The notes under the pieces: model-generated
Seen by the model: the letters and a program-made list of their open reading frames with translations, nothing else
Databases searched by the model: none
Told to the model about the DNA's origin: nothing
Source: Phymorhynchus buccinoides
Taxonomy: Eukaryota > Mollusca > Gastropoda > Neogastropoda > Raphitomidae
NCBI GenBank assembly: GCA_017654935.2
Contig: CM065682.1
Span: 78,879,706-78,943,705, forward strand
Direction of reading: 5' to 3'
DNA: 64,000 nt
Made by a program: the position numbers and the translations under genes
Shown: positions 1-12,434 of the stretch, in pieces
How the letters are laid out: every line of letters starts with the position of its first letter
How positions within the stretch are numbered: the stretch's first letter is position 1

Positions 1-69
1 AACATCCATTGTACCCCCTGTTTGCCATCACATCAGCCCCAACAAAGTGGTTTAAAAAAACCCACCACA

Positions 70-691
70 ATGTCTTCTAGTGTCCCAATACTTATACTCC
101 AATTAAGTTTATTGATCAGATGTGGTTGCGGTAGTTTTGTACCTGCAGATAACACTGATTCGCTTACTGTGAAACCATTGTTGGACAGTCACTTGAAAAA
201 TATCCTAGCAGCCAATGGCAGCAGTGTGAATCTGACAGCCAGCCAGCTAGCCCAATGCTCTCGGGAAAACCGAACACAGGAGATGGAAGTTGAAGAAATG
301 ATCATAGAATACTCTCAGCATCCAGAAGACTTCAGGGGACCGAGTTCGTTTCATGGAACATTATCCCCTCTCTACTGCTGGTTCAACGTCAGCACGTCAC
401 GTGACGATCACGTGATGAAGCTGGAGTTCCTGCAGCAGACGTGTTCCCAGGACAACTATCTCTCTCTGGTCCTCCAGGTCAACGACAGTGCAGAGTTCCA
501 GGACAGGAGGACCGGCTGTGAGGATCTGAGGTCTCCTCTCCTGGTGGATTGGGTCAGCAGACGGCATTTTGTTCTGTTCGCCATTGTGATCCACGACCTC
601 CATATTCCGTGTGATATTAGGTTGAGAGTGAGCCAAGTGACTTCCAACACGACCAAGGAATTGCAGCTGCGTTATCTTTCTTCCACAATGG
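70..691 (+). CDS. Receptor gene 1 exon 1: signal peptide plus CUB-like domain
   Basis: Open from before the window's first bases; the first ATG, at 70, opens a typical secretory signal with the hydrophobic run VPILILQLSLLI, so this start is preferred. The body carries several N-glycosylation sequons (NGS, NLT, NRT, NVS) and a cysteine pattern (YCWF, QQTCSQ, RTGCE, IPCDI) that aligns by eye with the first exon of gene 2 at 47194-47892, including the shared TCSQ and the shared end at a phase 1 donor. The donor is G|GTAAGT at 691/692. The fold is called CUB-like only because two such units precede LDLa in this family and the strand pattern fits; a profile search was not possible. An upstream exon cannot be excluded because only 69 bases precede the start. 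Confidence 0.78.
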
Positions 692-1154
692 GTAAGTCAG
701 AGTAAGAGAGTTTATCCATGACAATAGCAGGCCTAAAGATAACGGTATGTGCACTTTTTTTGCCAAAAGCGATCACTCAATTACAATGTATTGAAAGTTC
801 AAACCTGTGCATGAGACTACGAAAACAAAAAGCATCAATACGCAAAAGTAGGAAATGACTACGGTAGAATTACTAGGCTTGGACACTCTTTAAAGGCTAT
901 ATATGTTTTCTTAAATAGAAAGTTTTAAAGAAACACAAATAGTTATGTTGGAAGATACGTATACTTTCAATTAAATAAGAACTGAATAATAATTATGCAT
1001 TTTTAGCATGATAATTGTTCACAAAATTCACTACCATCAACTCATAAAATATCTTTAGAGTAATTCTTTGTTAGTGAATAAGCGATAACTGAACGAAAAA
1101 AGAATGTGAGAGAGGGAATCAGACAGGCAGACAGAGAAAACTACACACACAGAG

Positions 1155-1173
1155 AGTGAGAGAGAGAGAGAGA

Positions 1174-1256
<83 letters not shown>

Positions 1257-1523
1257 ATTTGAGCAATTTGACAGTTTTATTGTCATCACCATAAAAGTTA
1301 TCACGACAAGGGAGCAAGCAAAGTATGTCAACTTAAGAACAAATCCATCATAGAAGACAAACATTACGTCATCAATGAAACATGAATTGTAGAAGTCTGA
1401 AAAAGGAAATGTCATAGATCCTCCGTCTATATAAGCATGTAAATAGTATCTCATTCTTATCTTCCATTACCTCTCTCCCCTCTCTCTCTCTCTCTCCCTC
1501 CCCCTCTCTCACACACACACACA

Positions 1524-1554
<31 letters not shown>

Positions 1555-1563
1555 CACGCACAG

Positions 1564-1610
<47 letters not shown>

Positions 1611-1950
1611 GCACGCACACGTGCACACACACGCACGCACGCGCACGCACACGCACACGCACGCACACACATACACACACACACAATTACGCAAACAGTC
1701 ACTTTTGTTCACAGAAATAGGTTTAAGAAACCCATGTAGGAATTCATGCATCAGTAACAAGGGCATCGCCGAGCGGCAGCAACGCATTGTATACAATGCA
1801 AACCCGGCCAAGGTCAAGGTCAGCACGGTGTTGATTAACGAAAGGAAGCTTCCTTTTCAAGCTGTCTACCCCTCTGCCAATTTTAATCAAAATCCAAACA
1901 GTAGTTTTGTAAGATAATCGATACACAGACACACAGAGCACACAGACACA

Positions 1951-1982
<32 letters not shown>

Positions 1983-2012
1983 ACACACACGCTCGCGCGC
2001 GCGCGCGCGCGC

Positions 2013-2057
<45 letters not shown>

Positions 2058-2106
2058 CAACACGCACGCATGCACGCACACGCACGCACGCACACGCACA
2101 CACACA

Positions 2107-2155
<49 letters not shown>

Positions 2156-2227
2156 ACTGGCTCTGGCCGGGTAAAAAATAACTATACCATCCAACTACAA
2201 CTTCATACCAAGCATTTCTCTCCCTTC

Positions 2228-2299
<72 letters not shown>

Positions 2300-2492
2300 C
2301 TAACATGTGAATGTAACTTTGCTTTTGTCCCTTTTACTTCTTGACAGGAATTTGTGTGCGCGCGCGTGTGGGTGTGGGTGTGTGAAAGAGAGAGACAGAG
2401 AGGGAGGGAGGGAGGGAGAGAGAGGGTGGGGAGAGAGGGAGAGAGAGAGAGAGATAAAATGTGCGTGTGTGTGCGTGTGTGTGTGTGTGTGT

Positions 2493-2549
<57 letters not shown>

Positions 2550-2600
2550 CGTGTGGCGTGTGTGGAAGTTCTCCGAGAAAAAATAAGCAAAGGCATACTT
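1155..2600. repeat. Cluster of GA, CA/CG, CT and GT microsatellites in intron 1
   Basis: Successive simple tracts: (GA)n about 1155-1255, (CA)n with CG steps about 1507-1685, (CA)/(CG)n about 1925-2155, (CT)n about 2232-2297, (GA)-rich about 2385-2455 and (GT)n about 2461-2560. The 1690-1920 spacer is non-repetitive and has no recognisable gene. Long reading frames across these tracts on both strands are artefacts of period-2 repeats. The alternating purine-pyrimidine CG/CA block near 1990-2110 could adopt Z-DNA (inference). Confidence 0.9.
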
Positions 2601-2809
2601 TGAAAAGAAATAAGCAATAAAAATGGGTGGGGGTCGAAAGGGGTTGGTTTCAGGGGTGGGGTGGGGTGGTGAGGAGGGTTTCAGAAGGAAGGAGTGGGGA
2701 GAAGGTTATGGGAAGGAGGGAGTGGGTGGGTATTGGGCGGTAGCTAAGGATATGAATCCAATGGGCAACTTAGAGCGATAATTGATAGATTGTATAGTGT
2801 AACGTCATA
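2600..2809. other. G-rich intronic stretch
   Basis: Strand-biased run with many GGG and GGGG blocks (about 2623-2745), enough closely spaced G-runs for G-quadruplex formation on the + strand. No coding signal. Confidence 0.45.
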
Positions 2810-3151
2810 AAATTAGAATTTCTGCATTATTATGCAGTGTCCTACACTTATGGTGTATTTTAATACTCTTCCTTTTACCGAGCCTTGTATGATGCTGAAA
2901 GAAAAACAATGAGAAAGCCTGCGTGCAGGGCTCGCTTGCAAGAAATGTGGGAGTGGCCCTTCTGCCTCTGGAACAGATTATTGACCCTTCCTGGTACCCA
3001 GCATTCCTTGCAGACCCCAGTATATATAGTGTTTCCCGCTTAATGTTGGCGCTTTTGTAATACGAGAAAGATTATGTAACAGAGAAAGACTGGAAAGCTA
3101 TGCGACAATCATTGTGTAGGCCATTGCATAATAATGCAGTCATTCTAATTT
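2810..3151. mobile_element. MITE-like element with 27-bp terminal inverted repeats
   Basis: Positions 2810-2836 and 3125-3151 are inverted copies matching at 25 of 27 bases (mismatches adjacent, at the eleventh and twelfth bases). The 342-bp length, lack of coding capacity and perfect-edge inverted repeats suggest a non-autonomous DNA transposon. No clear target-site duplication was seen, so the superfamily is unassigned. It abuts the LINE fragment that follows. Confidence 0.55.
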
Positions 3152-4023
3152 GAAGGTCCTCAAGCGACACATCCAACGTCGACTTCGTAGGGCATAATTA
3201 TTGGACCTACACAGAGCAGCTGATGGAGGAGGAAGAGGGCAATTCCGCTCCCAAGAAGAAGTTCTGGTCGTACGTGAAGGCGATGAGAACCGAGGCAGCA
3301 GGCGTTTCCTCACTCAAAGTTGATGGAAGGCTAGTGACCGACGCCAAGGAACGGGCAGAAGTACTAAATAGGCAATTTCAATTGGCCTTCAGCCCTAGTA
3401 CACCCTTCACAGCAGCAGAATTCACCGCCAGAACCAACCTCAGCTCAAACCATGAAGGCCCATCCTGCAGCTCCATCAATATCACAGAGGAGGGTGTAAG
3501 GAATCTGCTGAAGCAACTGGACCCAGCAAAAGCTCAGGTCCCTGATGGCATCAGTCCCAGGATACTCCGAGAGCTAGCAGACGAGATTGCCCCAGCCCTT
3601 ACATTGCTCTACAGATCCTCCATCTCCTCAGGCGTAGTACTACAAGACTGGAGGACTGCCCACGTTACCCCTGTATTCAAAAAAGGGGAGAGGTACAGGC
3701 CAGAAAATTATCGCCCGATATCCCTCACCAGCATCCCATGTAAGCTCATGGAACACATTCTTGTGAGCACTATCATGGGTTTCACAGAAGAACATGACAT
3801 CATCTGCCAGGAGCAATACGCCTTCCGAAAAGGCCGGTCCTGTGAGAGCCAGCTTCTTGGGCTCGTGGACGAACTCACAGATGACTTAGAGAAGGGAAAA
3901 CAAACTGACACACTCGTCATGGACTTCTCCAAGGCCTTCGATAAGGTGTCCACCCTGACAAATGCCAGTCCATCCATTTCACAAGGAAAAGAAACAGCAA
4001 GGATCAGAATGTTGTCCAGGTAG
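3152..4023 (+). mobile_element. LINE fragment: reverse transcriptase N-terminal half
   Basis: An open frame from 3223 to 4023 encodes the fingers and part of the palm of a jockey/CR1-type reverse transcriptase: VPDGISPRILRELADEI, a WRTAHVTPVFKKG block, ENYRPISLTSIPCKLME, and MDFSKAFDKV ending near 3945. Upstream codons (3152-3222) continue the similarity but include a stop. After FDKV the similarity ends abruptly and the remaining 25 residues are unrelated, so the catalytic ADD block and the C-terminus are missing. This is a dead, doubly truncated copy lying in intron 1 of receptor gene 1, in sense orientation. Confidence 0.8.
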
Positions 4024-5009
4024 AAAACTATTCTGATGCCTTGGGCACGGAGATAATGGACGACCGGTTTTGTATCTCTGGTGAAGCAATATGGGGCTGG
4101 ATGACAGGCCGAACGGAAGGGCCGTAAACTGGTACACCCGACCCCTCCATATGAACCGCAGGAACTTTCTGTTGTGTGGAGGGGTGTGGAAACGGGGGAT
4201 GAGTTTTTGGGAGGGGGAGGAGTTTGTTGCCTATAGCATCAAAACCGTGACGGGGTGAAGAACATGTTAAAGCAAACATGAACAAAATGACACAGGACAA
4301 TACGAGTTAAGGCTTGTCATTCAGTTCATGAGGCTTTCTGGTACCCAGTTTGTTGATGATGTGTGGTTCCATGTCCTTTCAGTTTTTTGTGTTTTTTGTG
4401 AACATGAACCACATCCCTTTGACGCATATGTCTGATGTGGATAAGTGGTCAGCATAACTTTGTTTGAAGCCGGCGGGGCTATAGAGTTTGTCCCTCTGGT
4501 GCACGATGCCTGCCAGCTAAGTGTTCTTTGAAGCGGGTGCAAAGGGTTCAGCCAGTTTCACCAATTTACAGTTTTGTTGCATTTGAAGCAATGACTGGAC
4601 ATACACGGATGTTCTCAGCCAGACAGGGTTTTTTTTACGCATCTGGACTGCAGAGGGGAATTTATTTTTTTTATGTTTTTTTTTTATCTTGTTTGTTTTT
4701 TTTGCTCCTTTGATTGCCTGCGTTTTTTTGCTCCTATTGCTATATACTAGTCGGCTGTTTGCTGTTTTCCTGTTTGTCTGTGTTGATAAAGGCGCATTTG
4801 CCAAAATATCCCAGTAGTTTTGTTTTGTCTCTTGTGAATAAAAATAACGTCACTTTACACTCGTCGTGCAGTAGTTTGTTCGTTTGTTGTATTTAACATT
4901 GGACGTTTCAGTCTGTTCCCCCCCCCCCTGTTTCTATCTAGCTAGTTATTGTCCTGCTGTGCAAAATTATTTGAACCCCACTACATTGTCAATAATTGCT
5001 GGTTATAGG
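4024..5009. other. Unassigned intronic sequence
   Basis: No gene or known repeat recognised. The interval 4640-4730 is T-rich. Short frames here have no family resemblance. Confidence 0.4.
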
Positions 5010-5014
5010 CAGGT

Positions 5015-5550
5015 GGATATTATGAAAGAAGAGAAGGAAGAGGAAGAAAGAAGAAGTGAGGAGGAAGGGGGAGGAGACGAAGAAGAGAAGAAGAAGGAGA
5101 AGAGAAGAAGAAGGAGAGGAGAAGAAGAAGAAGGAGAAGAAGAAGACAGAAGGAGGAGAAGAAAGAAGAAGAAGAAGAAGTAAGAAGAAGAAGAGGGGGA
5201 CGAAGAAGAAGAAAGAAGAAGAAAAGAAGAAGAAGAAGAAGAAGAAGAAAGAAGAAGAAAAGAAAGGAAGAAGAAGAAGAAGAAAAAAAGAAGAAGAAGA
5301 AGAAGAAGAAGAAAGAAAAAGAGGAAGAAAGAAGAAGAAGGAGGAGAAGATGAGAAGGAGGAGGAAGAAGGAGGAAGAAGAAAGAAGAAGGAAGAAGAAG
5401 AAGAACGAAGACGAATGATGTTGGACGAAGAAGAAGAAGAAGAAAGATAAGAAGAAGAAAGAGAAGAAGAAAGAAAACAACAAGAAAAAGAAAAAGAAGA
5501 AGAAGAAGAGAAGAAGAAGAAGAGAAGAAGAAGAAGAAGAAGAAGAAGTA
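5015..5550 (+). repeat. Homopurine (GAA)n-rich tract, about 530 bp
   Basis: Almost uninterrupted purines on the + strand built from GAA/GGA/AAG steps with few pyrimidines. Long polypurine-polypyrimidine tracts of this type can form triplex (H-DNA) and slow transcription; here it lies in the sense orientation of intron 1. Frames through it (poly-E/K/R or poly-F/S/L) are not genes. Confidence 0.9.
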
Positions 5551-6197
5551 GTGGGATTGTGTATGATATTCAACGGGTTAGAGTTAATGAGAGATACAGG
5601 ACGGCCTCTTAAAACCAAATTAATTAAATGAACTCTCTTCTAGAACGTCTTCTGTATAATTATCACACACATTGTGAACAGTACAATCGGCTATGCCAAC
5701 AATTTTCAAACCAACATTCTGTCCCTTGAACCACAGTTAACAAAAAAGAAAGTTAAGGAAGCAATAGAAATTAGAGAGAGAAGACCCAGCCTAAACAGAG
5801 ACTCAGGCTATGATTTGACCTGCATCTACAACAATGTTAAACCAGACTAGCTGTGAGTACAACATCACCCAGACTTCTAACTCAGTATGGGTTGACATAG
5901 GCTAGCGGAAAGCTGGCCAAAATGTCCCAGGTATTTTCTTGTTTTCTTTTTTCCCCCAGTTTTATCTCTTTTGTATTATTATTTAGACTCTGAGTAAGAA
6001 CTACAACATTCATGATCATACCAGAGTCGGAAAGTGTTTTCTCTCGAATACTAGTATAGTACAATTTTTTGAAATAAAGTGATTTAGTAAATGTGACAGG
6101 CACTGTATAGGCATTACTGGTATATTATTGTCAAGTAACCAACAAGATACATACCTAATTGGGTATTTAAACAAATTAAATTGGACTATATGTGCAG

Positions 6198-6518
6198 GTG
6201 TGGTCCAGTCACCAGGATTACACCTCACAGCCGGTGTGACCCACCCAACTTTTGCTGGACATATAACCAGCCAGGTCAGGATCTGGATTCATTCTAAACA
6301 TGCTCTGATGACAAGCTGTCTCTGCAACAAAGTGATGTCATGGTACATTGACATCAAACCTCCTGGCTATTCGCTTTTCGTCAAGCCGGGACTGGCTTTT
6401 TCATCCTGGTCCCTTCACATACCCCTTTCACCCAGACCCTCTGGTGATCAGTTATTCTGTAAAACCTGATGCTGTCTCCCACCCGGGATTCCTGTTCCTC
6501 TTTACTCTACATCCTGAG
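6198..6518 (+). pseudogene. Receptor gene 1 duplicated exon 2a (CUB-like), frameshifted
   Basis: Near-copy of exon 27693-28012 with the same acceptor (TGTGCAG|GT) and donor (GAG|GTAAGC). It is 321 nt against 320 nt in copy b. Alignment puts one additional base at about 6385, after TCAA, so the frame changes in mid-domain: residues up to the PGY motif are in one frame, and the FLFTLHPE end is in another. Translation in the entry frame meets a stop within the exon. It is either a dead exon copy or a base-level assembly error; the second defect in exon 3a favours decay. Confidence 0.8.
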
Positions 6519-6721
6519 GTAAGCATCGTTGTGTCTTTGGGAGGAACAAAATAATTGTGATTTGAAATACAAATCAATGACAGTTACGGCTTTGCTGGAT
6601 TAATGGTACACGCAGGAGAACATTTTTTGTTATAAAATAAAACGTAGCTTTTGCAACTTACTACTACTGGGTCCTAGCTTCTCCTCTTCATCATCCTCCC
6701 CCTCCTCCTCCACCTCATCTT

Positions 6722-6776
6722 CTACTTACTACTACTACTACTACTACATACCACCACCACCATCACTACTACTACT

Positions 6777-6807
<31 letters not shown>

Positions 6808-6835
6808 GCTACTACTAATACTACTACTACTACCA
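6722..6835. repeat. (TAC/ACT)n microsatellite
   Basis: Trinucleotide ACT/TAC repeats with interruptions, preceded by a CTTCTCCTC-rich stretch. The same repeat occupies the equivalent intron position in copy b at about 35920-36005, with a different length. Confidence 0.9.
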
Positions 6836-7350
6836 TCACTACCTCGGGTCTATCTTTTAAACATGTATGAATGACCCAGACAGATTGTTTTAGGTACAGA
6901 AACTAACTGTTAATAATGTTATTATGCATAGTCGAAGTATCATGTTTGTAAAGGTTGTCCCGAACGATTCTGAATTTAGATATCAATCTAGATTACCTCG
7001 GAAACGTATGAAATGTGTTGGAAAATGCCAGTACCCTTCACATTTTTTTTCAACAAAATATGTTCACGCCTATATTATGCAATTACAGTCACGGTCAATG
7101 TACGGTCTTTGATTGTATTCAATCAATCATTCCACTTATCTGACACAGTAACCATTTCTTGGTAGATACCATACTTTTCTGCAAAGTTTAATCAAAATAG
7201 GGCTTAGCCCTTGACGGATCCTCTTCTAATCTCGCAAAGACCTGAACTACCAACAATGAAAGTCTACAGTCGTTGATCGATGTCAATACGAGTACATGCA
7301 ATTATTATAATCTGAAGTTAGCCTCTTTGTCATCCGTTTTGCTCAAACAG

Positions 7351-7723
7351 ACTGAGATCCCAACCCAAACCAGAGAAGAACGTTGGAACTGCTCAGTGTC
7401 CAGCTGGTCAATCTTCAAGGCTCACATGGCCTGCAATGTGGTCACTCAATGTGTGGACGGCAGAGATGAGGAGGACTGTGGCTATGTACGATGTCACCAG
7501 GAGGGCTTTGAGGTCGATGGTCGGTGCTACATCCTGGGGATGTTCTATCAAAGATTTACAAGACATTTAAATCACGTCGAAGGCTGTGCCAAGATAGGGG
7601 CACAGCCAGCCAGTCTCAACAGTGTGCAAGAGCACCAGGCTGTGCTAGGTGTCATGTGGAGAGACGTACAGTTCCCTGTGGCTCTGGGAATGTTCATCCT
7701 CCTACAGTGTCTCTTCCCAGCTA
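7351..7723 (+). pseudogene. Receptor gene 1 duplicated exon 3a (LDLa plus lectin N-half), +2 length change
   Basis: Acceptor CAAACAG|ACT gives phase 0, as needed after exon 2. Encodes an LDLa-like module ([25 protein letters not shown]) followed by the first half of a C-type lectin-like domain ([26 protein letters not shown]). Compared with 36524-36894 it carries two extra bases near 7694-7701, just before the donor CTA|GTAAAC, so it leaves the exon in phase 1 instead of phase 2 and would not join exon 4 in frame. Upstream of the insertion the frame is fully open. Confidence 0.75.
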
Positions 7724-7732
7724 GTAAACCAG

Positions 7733-7965
7733 TGTGTGTTTGTGTGTTGTGTGTGTGTGTGTGTGTGTGTGTGTTGAGTGTGTGTATGTGTGTACGTGCG
7801 TGTGTGTGTGTGTGCATGTGTGTTTGTGGTGTGTGTGTGTGTGTCGTGTTTTTGTGTTGTGGTCTTCAGTGTTAATGTGCGTGTGTGTGTGTGGTTTGTT
7901 GTTGTGTGTGTGTGTGTGTGTGTGTTGTGTGTTGTGTGTGTGTTTGTGTGTGTTATAAGTATGTG
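7733..7965 (+). repeat. (GT)n tract directly after the exon 3a donor
   Basis: Interrupted GT repeat beginning nine bases after the GTAAAC donor at 7724. The same position in copy b (from 36901) has a purer GT tract. A further degenerate GT/GC-rich tract runs at about 8390-8720. Confidence 0.9.
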
Positions 7966-8720
7966 TGTGTGTTCGTCCAGACAGTATTCAGGACATTATA
8001 CATTGCGGTGTGTTGTTTTGGTGTGGTTGAGTGTGAGTGGGTGTGTCTGTAAGTGAGTATGTGTAAGAATAGAACAAGTAATAAGTTAATGATGTAATCG
8101 TGACCCCCCCACCCGCACATACCCCATTAACAAAAAGTTAAATTTGCACTTAAAGAATATAATAGATCGATGAACAAGGTTAAAAATATAACTACTAACT
8201 GAACTACCTAATAAACATCTACTAATTGAATCAAGAAAGGAATAATCATTTAGTGTATGGAATAGTGTTAATGGAGTCGATCCATCAGTAAAACATACCC
8301 GAATTCTTAAAAAAGAATCTCTTGCTCTTAGGCAGTGACTCCGTAAATGACTGACACTTATAGATTCACCAAACACACATTTAACATTGTGTGAGTGTGT
8401 GTCTTGCGGTTATCTTGTGTACGATTGTGTGTGTGGTGTGTGCTGAATTGTGCGTGTGCGTAGTGCGTGCCGTGCGTGCCCAAGTGTTTGCACGTGTGAG
8501 TGAGTGTGTGCGTGGTGTGCGTGTGCGGGAGTGCTTTCGCTCGTGTGTGTGTGTGTGCGCGAGTTTTCGTGTGGTGTGCGTGCGTGCATGCGTGTGCGAT
8601 CACGTGTGTGCGTGCGTGTATGTGTGTGTGTTGTGTGTGTGTGTGTGTGTGCGGCAGTGTGTGTGTGTGCGTCGTGCGCGTGTGACGCGTGTGCGTGTGC
8701 TGTGCGCACACACACACACA

Positions 8721-11061
8721 CAATCCCTGCTGTTCATTAAGTATAATATATCACAATCAACAGTCACGTCCAAATTATTCAAAGGTGGACCATATCGTGA
8801 AATTAGTATCGGCATCCCTAGAATAGAACACATAACATAGCGCTTCTTCTTCAAAATAAATAATATTTACAAGAATCCAGAAGAACTTATGATTATTTTA
8901 AATTACTAGTTATTTTCTTTTATAAGACGTGCTCTTTTGTTGAATGCCTGGATGATATACTTCGAAAACAAAACAAATTTATGTGTAGATATATCATTGA
9001 ATGGTTTTGATAACCTTCCGGGAATACTAACGTCTAGATTAAGAAGAGGCAGACAATTAACCAGTTTGGAGCGAATATCTGAGTACCCCTCGCCATCAAA
9101 CAAAAAATTACTTTCTGTTTCAGGTTTGTCTGTACAGACTGGACATTGCATATTAGTTTATGTGGCATCGAAACGACGTCGATATGTGTTTAATTGAGAC
9201 ATTCCTATCCGGAGTTGGGCAATAGCATTGCGATACGCATCTTTCCATAGAACTGTTACATAGAACTGTTTCAAATACATGCTTAAAATTTCCAAAGACT
9301 GATAAATGTGGGCTTTCATCAATATGAGTTGTCCAATGGTGACAGAAATATATAGCTAAGCGCTCACGTAATTAATTTACAAAACGTTTCTCCCTGTCAC
9401 AGCCAAACGACCATACCTGCTCAAATCCACTTTCACACAATATGAGTTTCACATGTGACACCCAGGCCTTAATGCCCTTGTCATGCAACTTACACACTAT
9501 TTTGTATGCTTTTTAATACATGGCATCAGGTTGTCTTAAGATGCGAAACCAATATTTATTAACTTTTATATTACTGTTTATGTGTAGTGGGTAACGACCA
9601 AGCTCTCCATAATATTACAACGTTAGCAGTTTTAGTTGGAACTCTTAGGAATCTTTTGCAAGCAAAAAGATTAACCCTTTCTAGTTGGTCATAATGTTTG
9701 TGCCCCCATATCTCTGCTGTATATAGTAAGGAGGATATTACTTGGGAGTCAAACAATTTAAAAAATACTGCAGGGGAGTTACATTGAATTATTCTTAGTG
9801 TTCTGAGTATCTGCATTGTAGATCTGTTTGCTTTTACAACTAATTCATAGAAAGCTGTCGTAAAACTGTTTCTAGTGGAAAATGTAAACCCTAGATATTA
9901 ATAGCTATTTACAATTTCAAGCGCATATTGGTTCAAATAAGCCTACCACTTTTCTTTTGACGACAAATGTCCTCCTTTTCTAACGACTATTATTTCTTTT
10001 ACTTATGTAAGTTAATAGTTAAGCCTAAGCGTACAGATGAGGTAGCCAGAAGGTTCAGTTGATTTTGCATACTTACAACAGTTGTAGCAATAAGATTCAA
10101 ATCATCTGCTAAAAGGAGAAGGAGTAGTTCAATTTCTGATGGACCCAAGGGTACACTGTGCCTGACTTTGGATAGAATGTCGTTAGCTACATCATTAATT
10201 AATAATGAAAAGAGAAATGGACTCAATATGCAGCCTTGCTGCAGACCTTAGACACACCTGAAGTAGGCGGTAAGCTCCCCTTTACACACAACACAGGATA
10301 TAACTGAATTATATAATATTCTTAAGCATTTTGCCTCGTACGTTAGTTTTAGAAAGAATTGACAACAATACGTTTCGTGTTACTGTGTCATATACTTTCT
10401 AAAAATCTATGAATGCTACATATACTTTTGATTGGGTATTCAGTTGTTTTTCGACTGATGCATAACGAGTAAAAAATATGGTCAATTGTTGATCTGCCCT
10501 TTCAGAAGCCACCTTGTGTTTCAGTGATTTTGTCATGTTTTTCAACCCAGTCAACGTTTTTCATAAAATATTTAATGTTACAATTGAACTAAAAAGCATC
10601 AAAGCGATACACTCACACAAGCACATGAAAGTGAAATAAACACTACACACGGCGAAAAAAAACCAAATTTCGTCTTTAGTTTAAAAAGACTTTGACGAGG
10701 TGACAACACACTAAACTTAACAACGACGGCAGTGAATTAAAATTAATGTGTAACGCTTTGCTGAGGATATTAATAAACACAATTCCCCTATAATTATTGG
10801 GACAATTTATGTCAACTTTTTTTGTTTTATGAAGTGGCACAATGATAGATCGAGTCCACTGATCTGGGAAGATCGCATTAGAAAATAGGACATTGAATAG
10901 TGTTATAAGGTATGGTTTGATTATGACTTTTGAGTTTATTAACATCTATGCTACTATGCCATCTGGACCGGGTGCTTTTCTAGTTTTCAAGTTTTTTAGA
11001 GCTGCTTCTACTTCCCCCATATCTATGTCTGCATCTGTAGAGGAAGAAAATATAGAAGAGG
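8721..11061 (-). mobile_element. Decayed LINE (RT and C-terminal region), copy a
   Basis: Read on the minus strand. Finger region AALKNLKTRKAPGPDGI near 10950-11010, then DQWTRSIIVPLHKTKK and NNYRGIVFINILSKAL near 10740-10870, the palm motif LLLADDLNLIATT (catalytic ADD codons at 10101-10109), a thumb piece containing SLLYTAEIWG near 9720, and a C-terminal cysteine motif QCPVCTDKPETES near 9100-9150. Frames are broken by many stops and shifts, so the copy is dead. Sequence to about 8721 appears to be its 3' untranslated region, running into a CA-type tail. Its N-terminal linker lies at 18620-19131, separated by a Penelope-like element inserted in the opposite orientation. Clade uncertain. Confidence 0.75.
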
Positions 11062-12098
11062 TAGATCTGACCTGATGGAGTTGACATTGGGGAGCCCTCC
11101 TCACCGTCCATGACCGCTCTGACATTGTCATCAAACCAGCAGACAAGGGTGGGGTGATAGTGGTGCGGATAAAAGATCTCTACATACAAGAAGCAACCCG
11201 GCAACTCCCTGAATCCAACTGTTACACCCCTACACCTTCCAGCTCCATTAAGAAAGATAACTCCACAGTGCGCAAAACCATCACAGAAGCGATAACATCC
11301 AACAGTCTCCCAACACAGGCTAACTCCCTCATTACAGCAGAACCCCATGAACCCCAGTTCTACGTACTTCCCAAAATTAAAAACAAAACAGAAATAAAAA
11401 CCAGGCCATCCCATAGTGTGAGCTTGTTCATGTCCAACAGAACAAATTTCTATGTTTCTTGATCAGATACTTCAACCTATCGTGTCCCACCTCCCCACAT
11501 TTGTCAAAGACACCTCCCATGCCCTACATCTCCTGGACAATTTATCCTTCCCCACTGACGCACACCACAGATTCCTCTTCACTATGGACATTGCCACTCT
11601 GTGCACAAATATCCCTCACAAGGAAGGCCTCACTGCTCTCAAACACTTTCTCTGTTGGCACTCAAGAACACTACCTACCACAACTTACTCTTCTCCATCT
11701 TGCTGAACTTGTCCTCATTCTAAACTCTTTCCAATTTGTTGGCCAGCACTACAGTCAAGCATTTGGCGTAGCATTGGGGACACGCATGGGCCCCAGCTAC
11801 GCCTGCCTCTTTGTCGGTTTCATTGAGGAACACATCTTTCACAGTTACACAGACCTTCTGCCCGATTGTTTCTGTCGGTTTATTGATGACTGTCTCGGCA
11901 TCTTCACAGGCCCTCTCAACAAACTCCCGGCTTTCATCATCTTTGTTTCCAATGTCCACCCTTCTCTCAAATCCACTCACAAAATTTCCCAAACCAGCCT
12001 GTCTTTCCTTGACCTTCGCATCTCCGCAGAATCATCATCATTACAGTTCCACACATCTGTGTTCTACAAGCCAACATACACGCACTCTTATCTTCTTC

Positions 12099-12385
12099 AA
12101 GTGCAAGTTCAAGTATGCTTTAATATCTCCAAAAGAGTAATTCAGATTTGGTGCAACCACATGACAGAGATACAACAAAACTAAAAGAACATTAATCAAA
12201 CGTGTGAAACAAAAATTATACCAACCAAATAAGTATAATTAAAAATTCATTACATCAACGTAGAAATGTGCACATTTAAATCACACGAGAAGAAGAGAGA
12301 GAGAGAGATTGAGAAATGCGAGAGAGATGTCTCCGGGGAAAGGAGAGAGAGAAGAGAGAGAGGAGGAGAATGAGAAGTGGAGAGA

Positions 12386-12434
<49 letters not shown>

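Noticed and set aside
1156..2620. Many long open frames on both strands (poly-CV, poly-HT, poly-RE)
   Set aside because: Produced by period-2 microsatellites, which are open in several frames at once; no protein-like composition.
5056..5618. Glu/Lys/Arg-rich frame and its antisense Phe/Ser frame
   Set aside because: Homopurine (GAA)n tract, not a nuclear basic protein; no start context, splice sites or complex sequence.
8721..9200. The sequence after exon 3a as further receptor exons
   Set aside because: Minus-strand LINE motifs explain it, and the same LINE lies in copy b at the same place.
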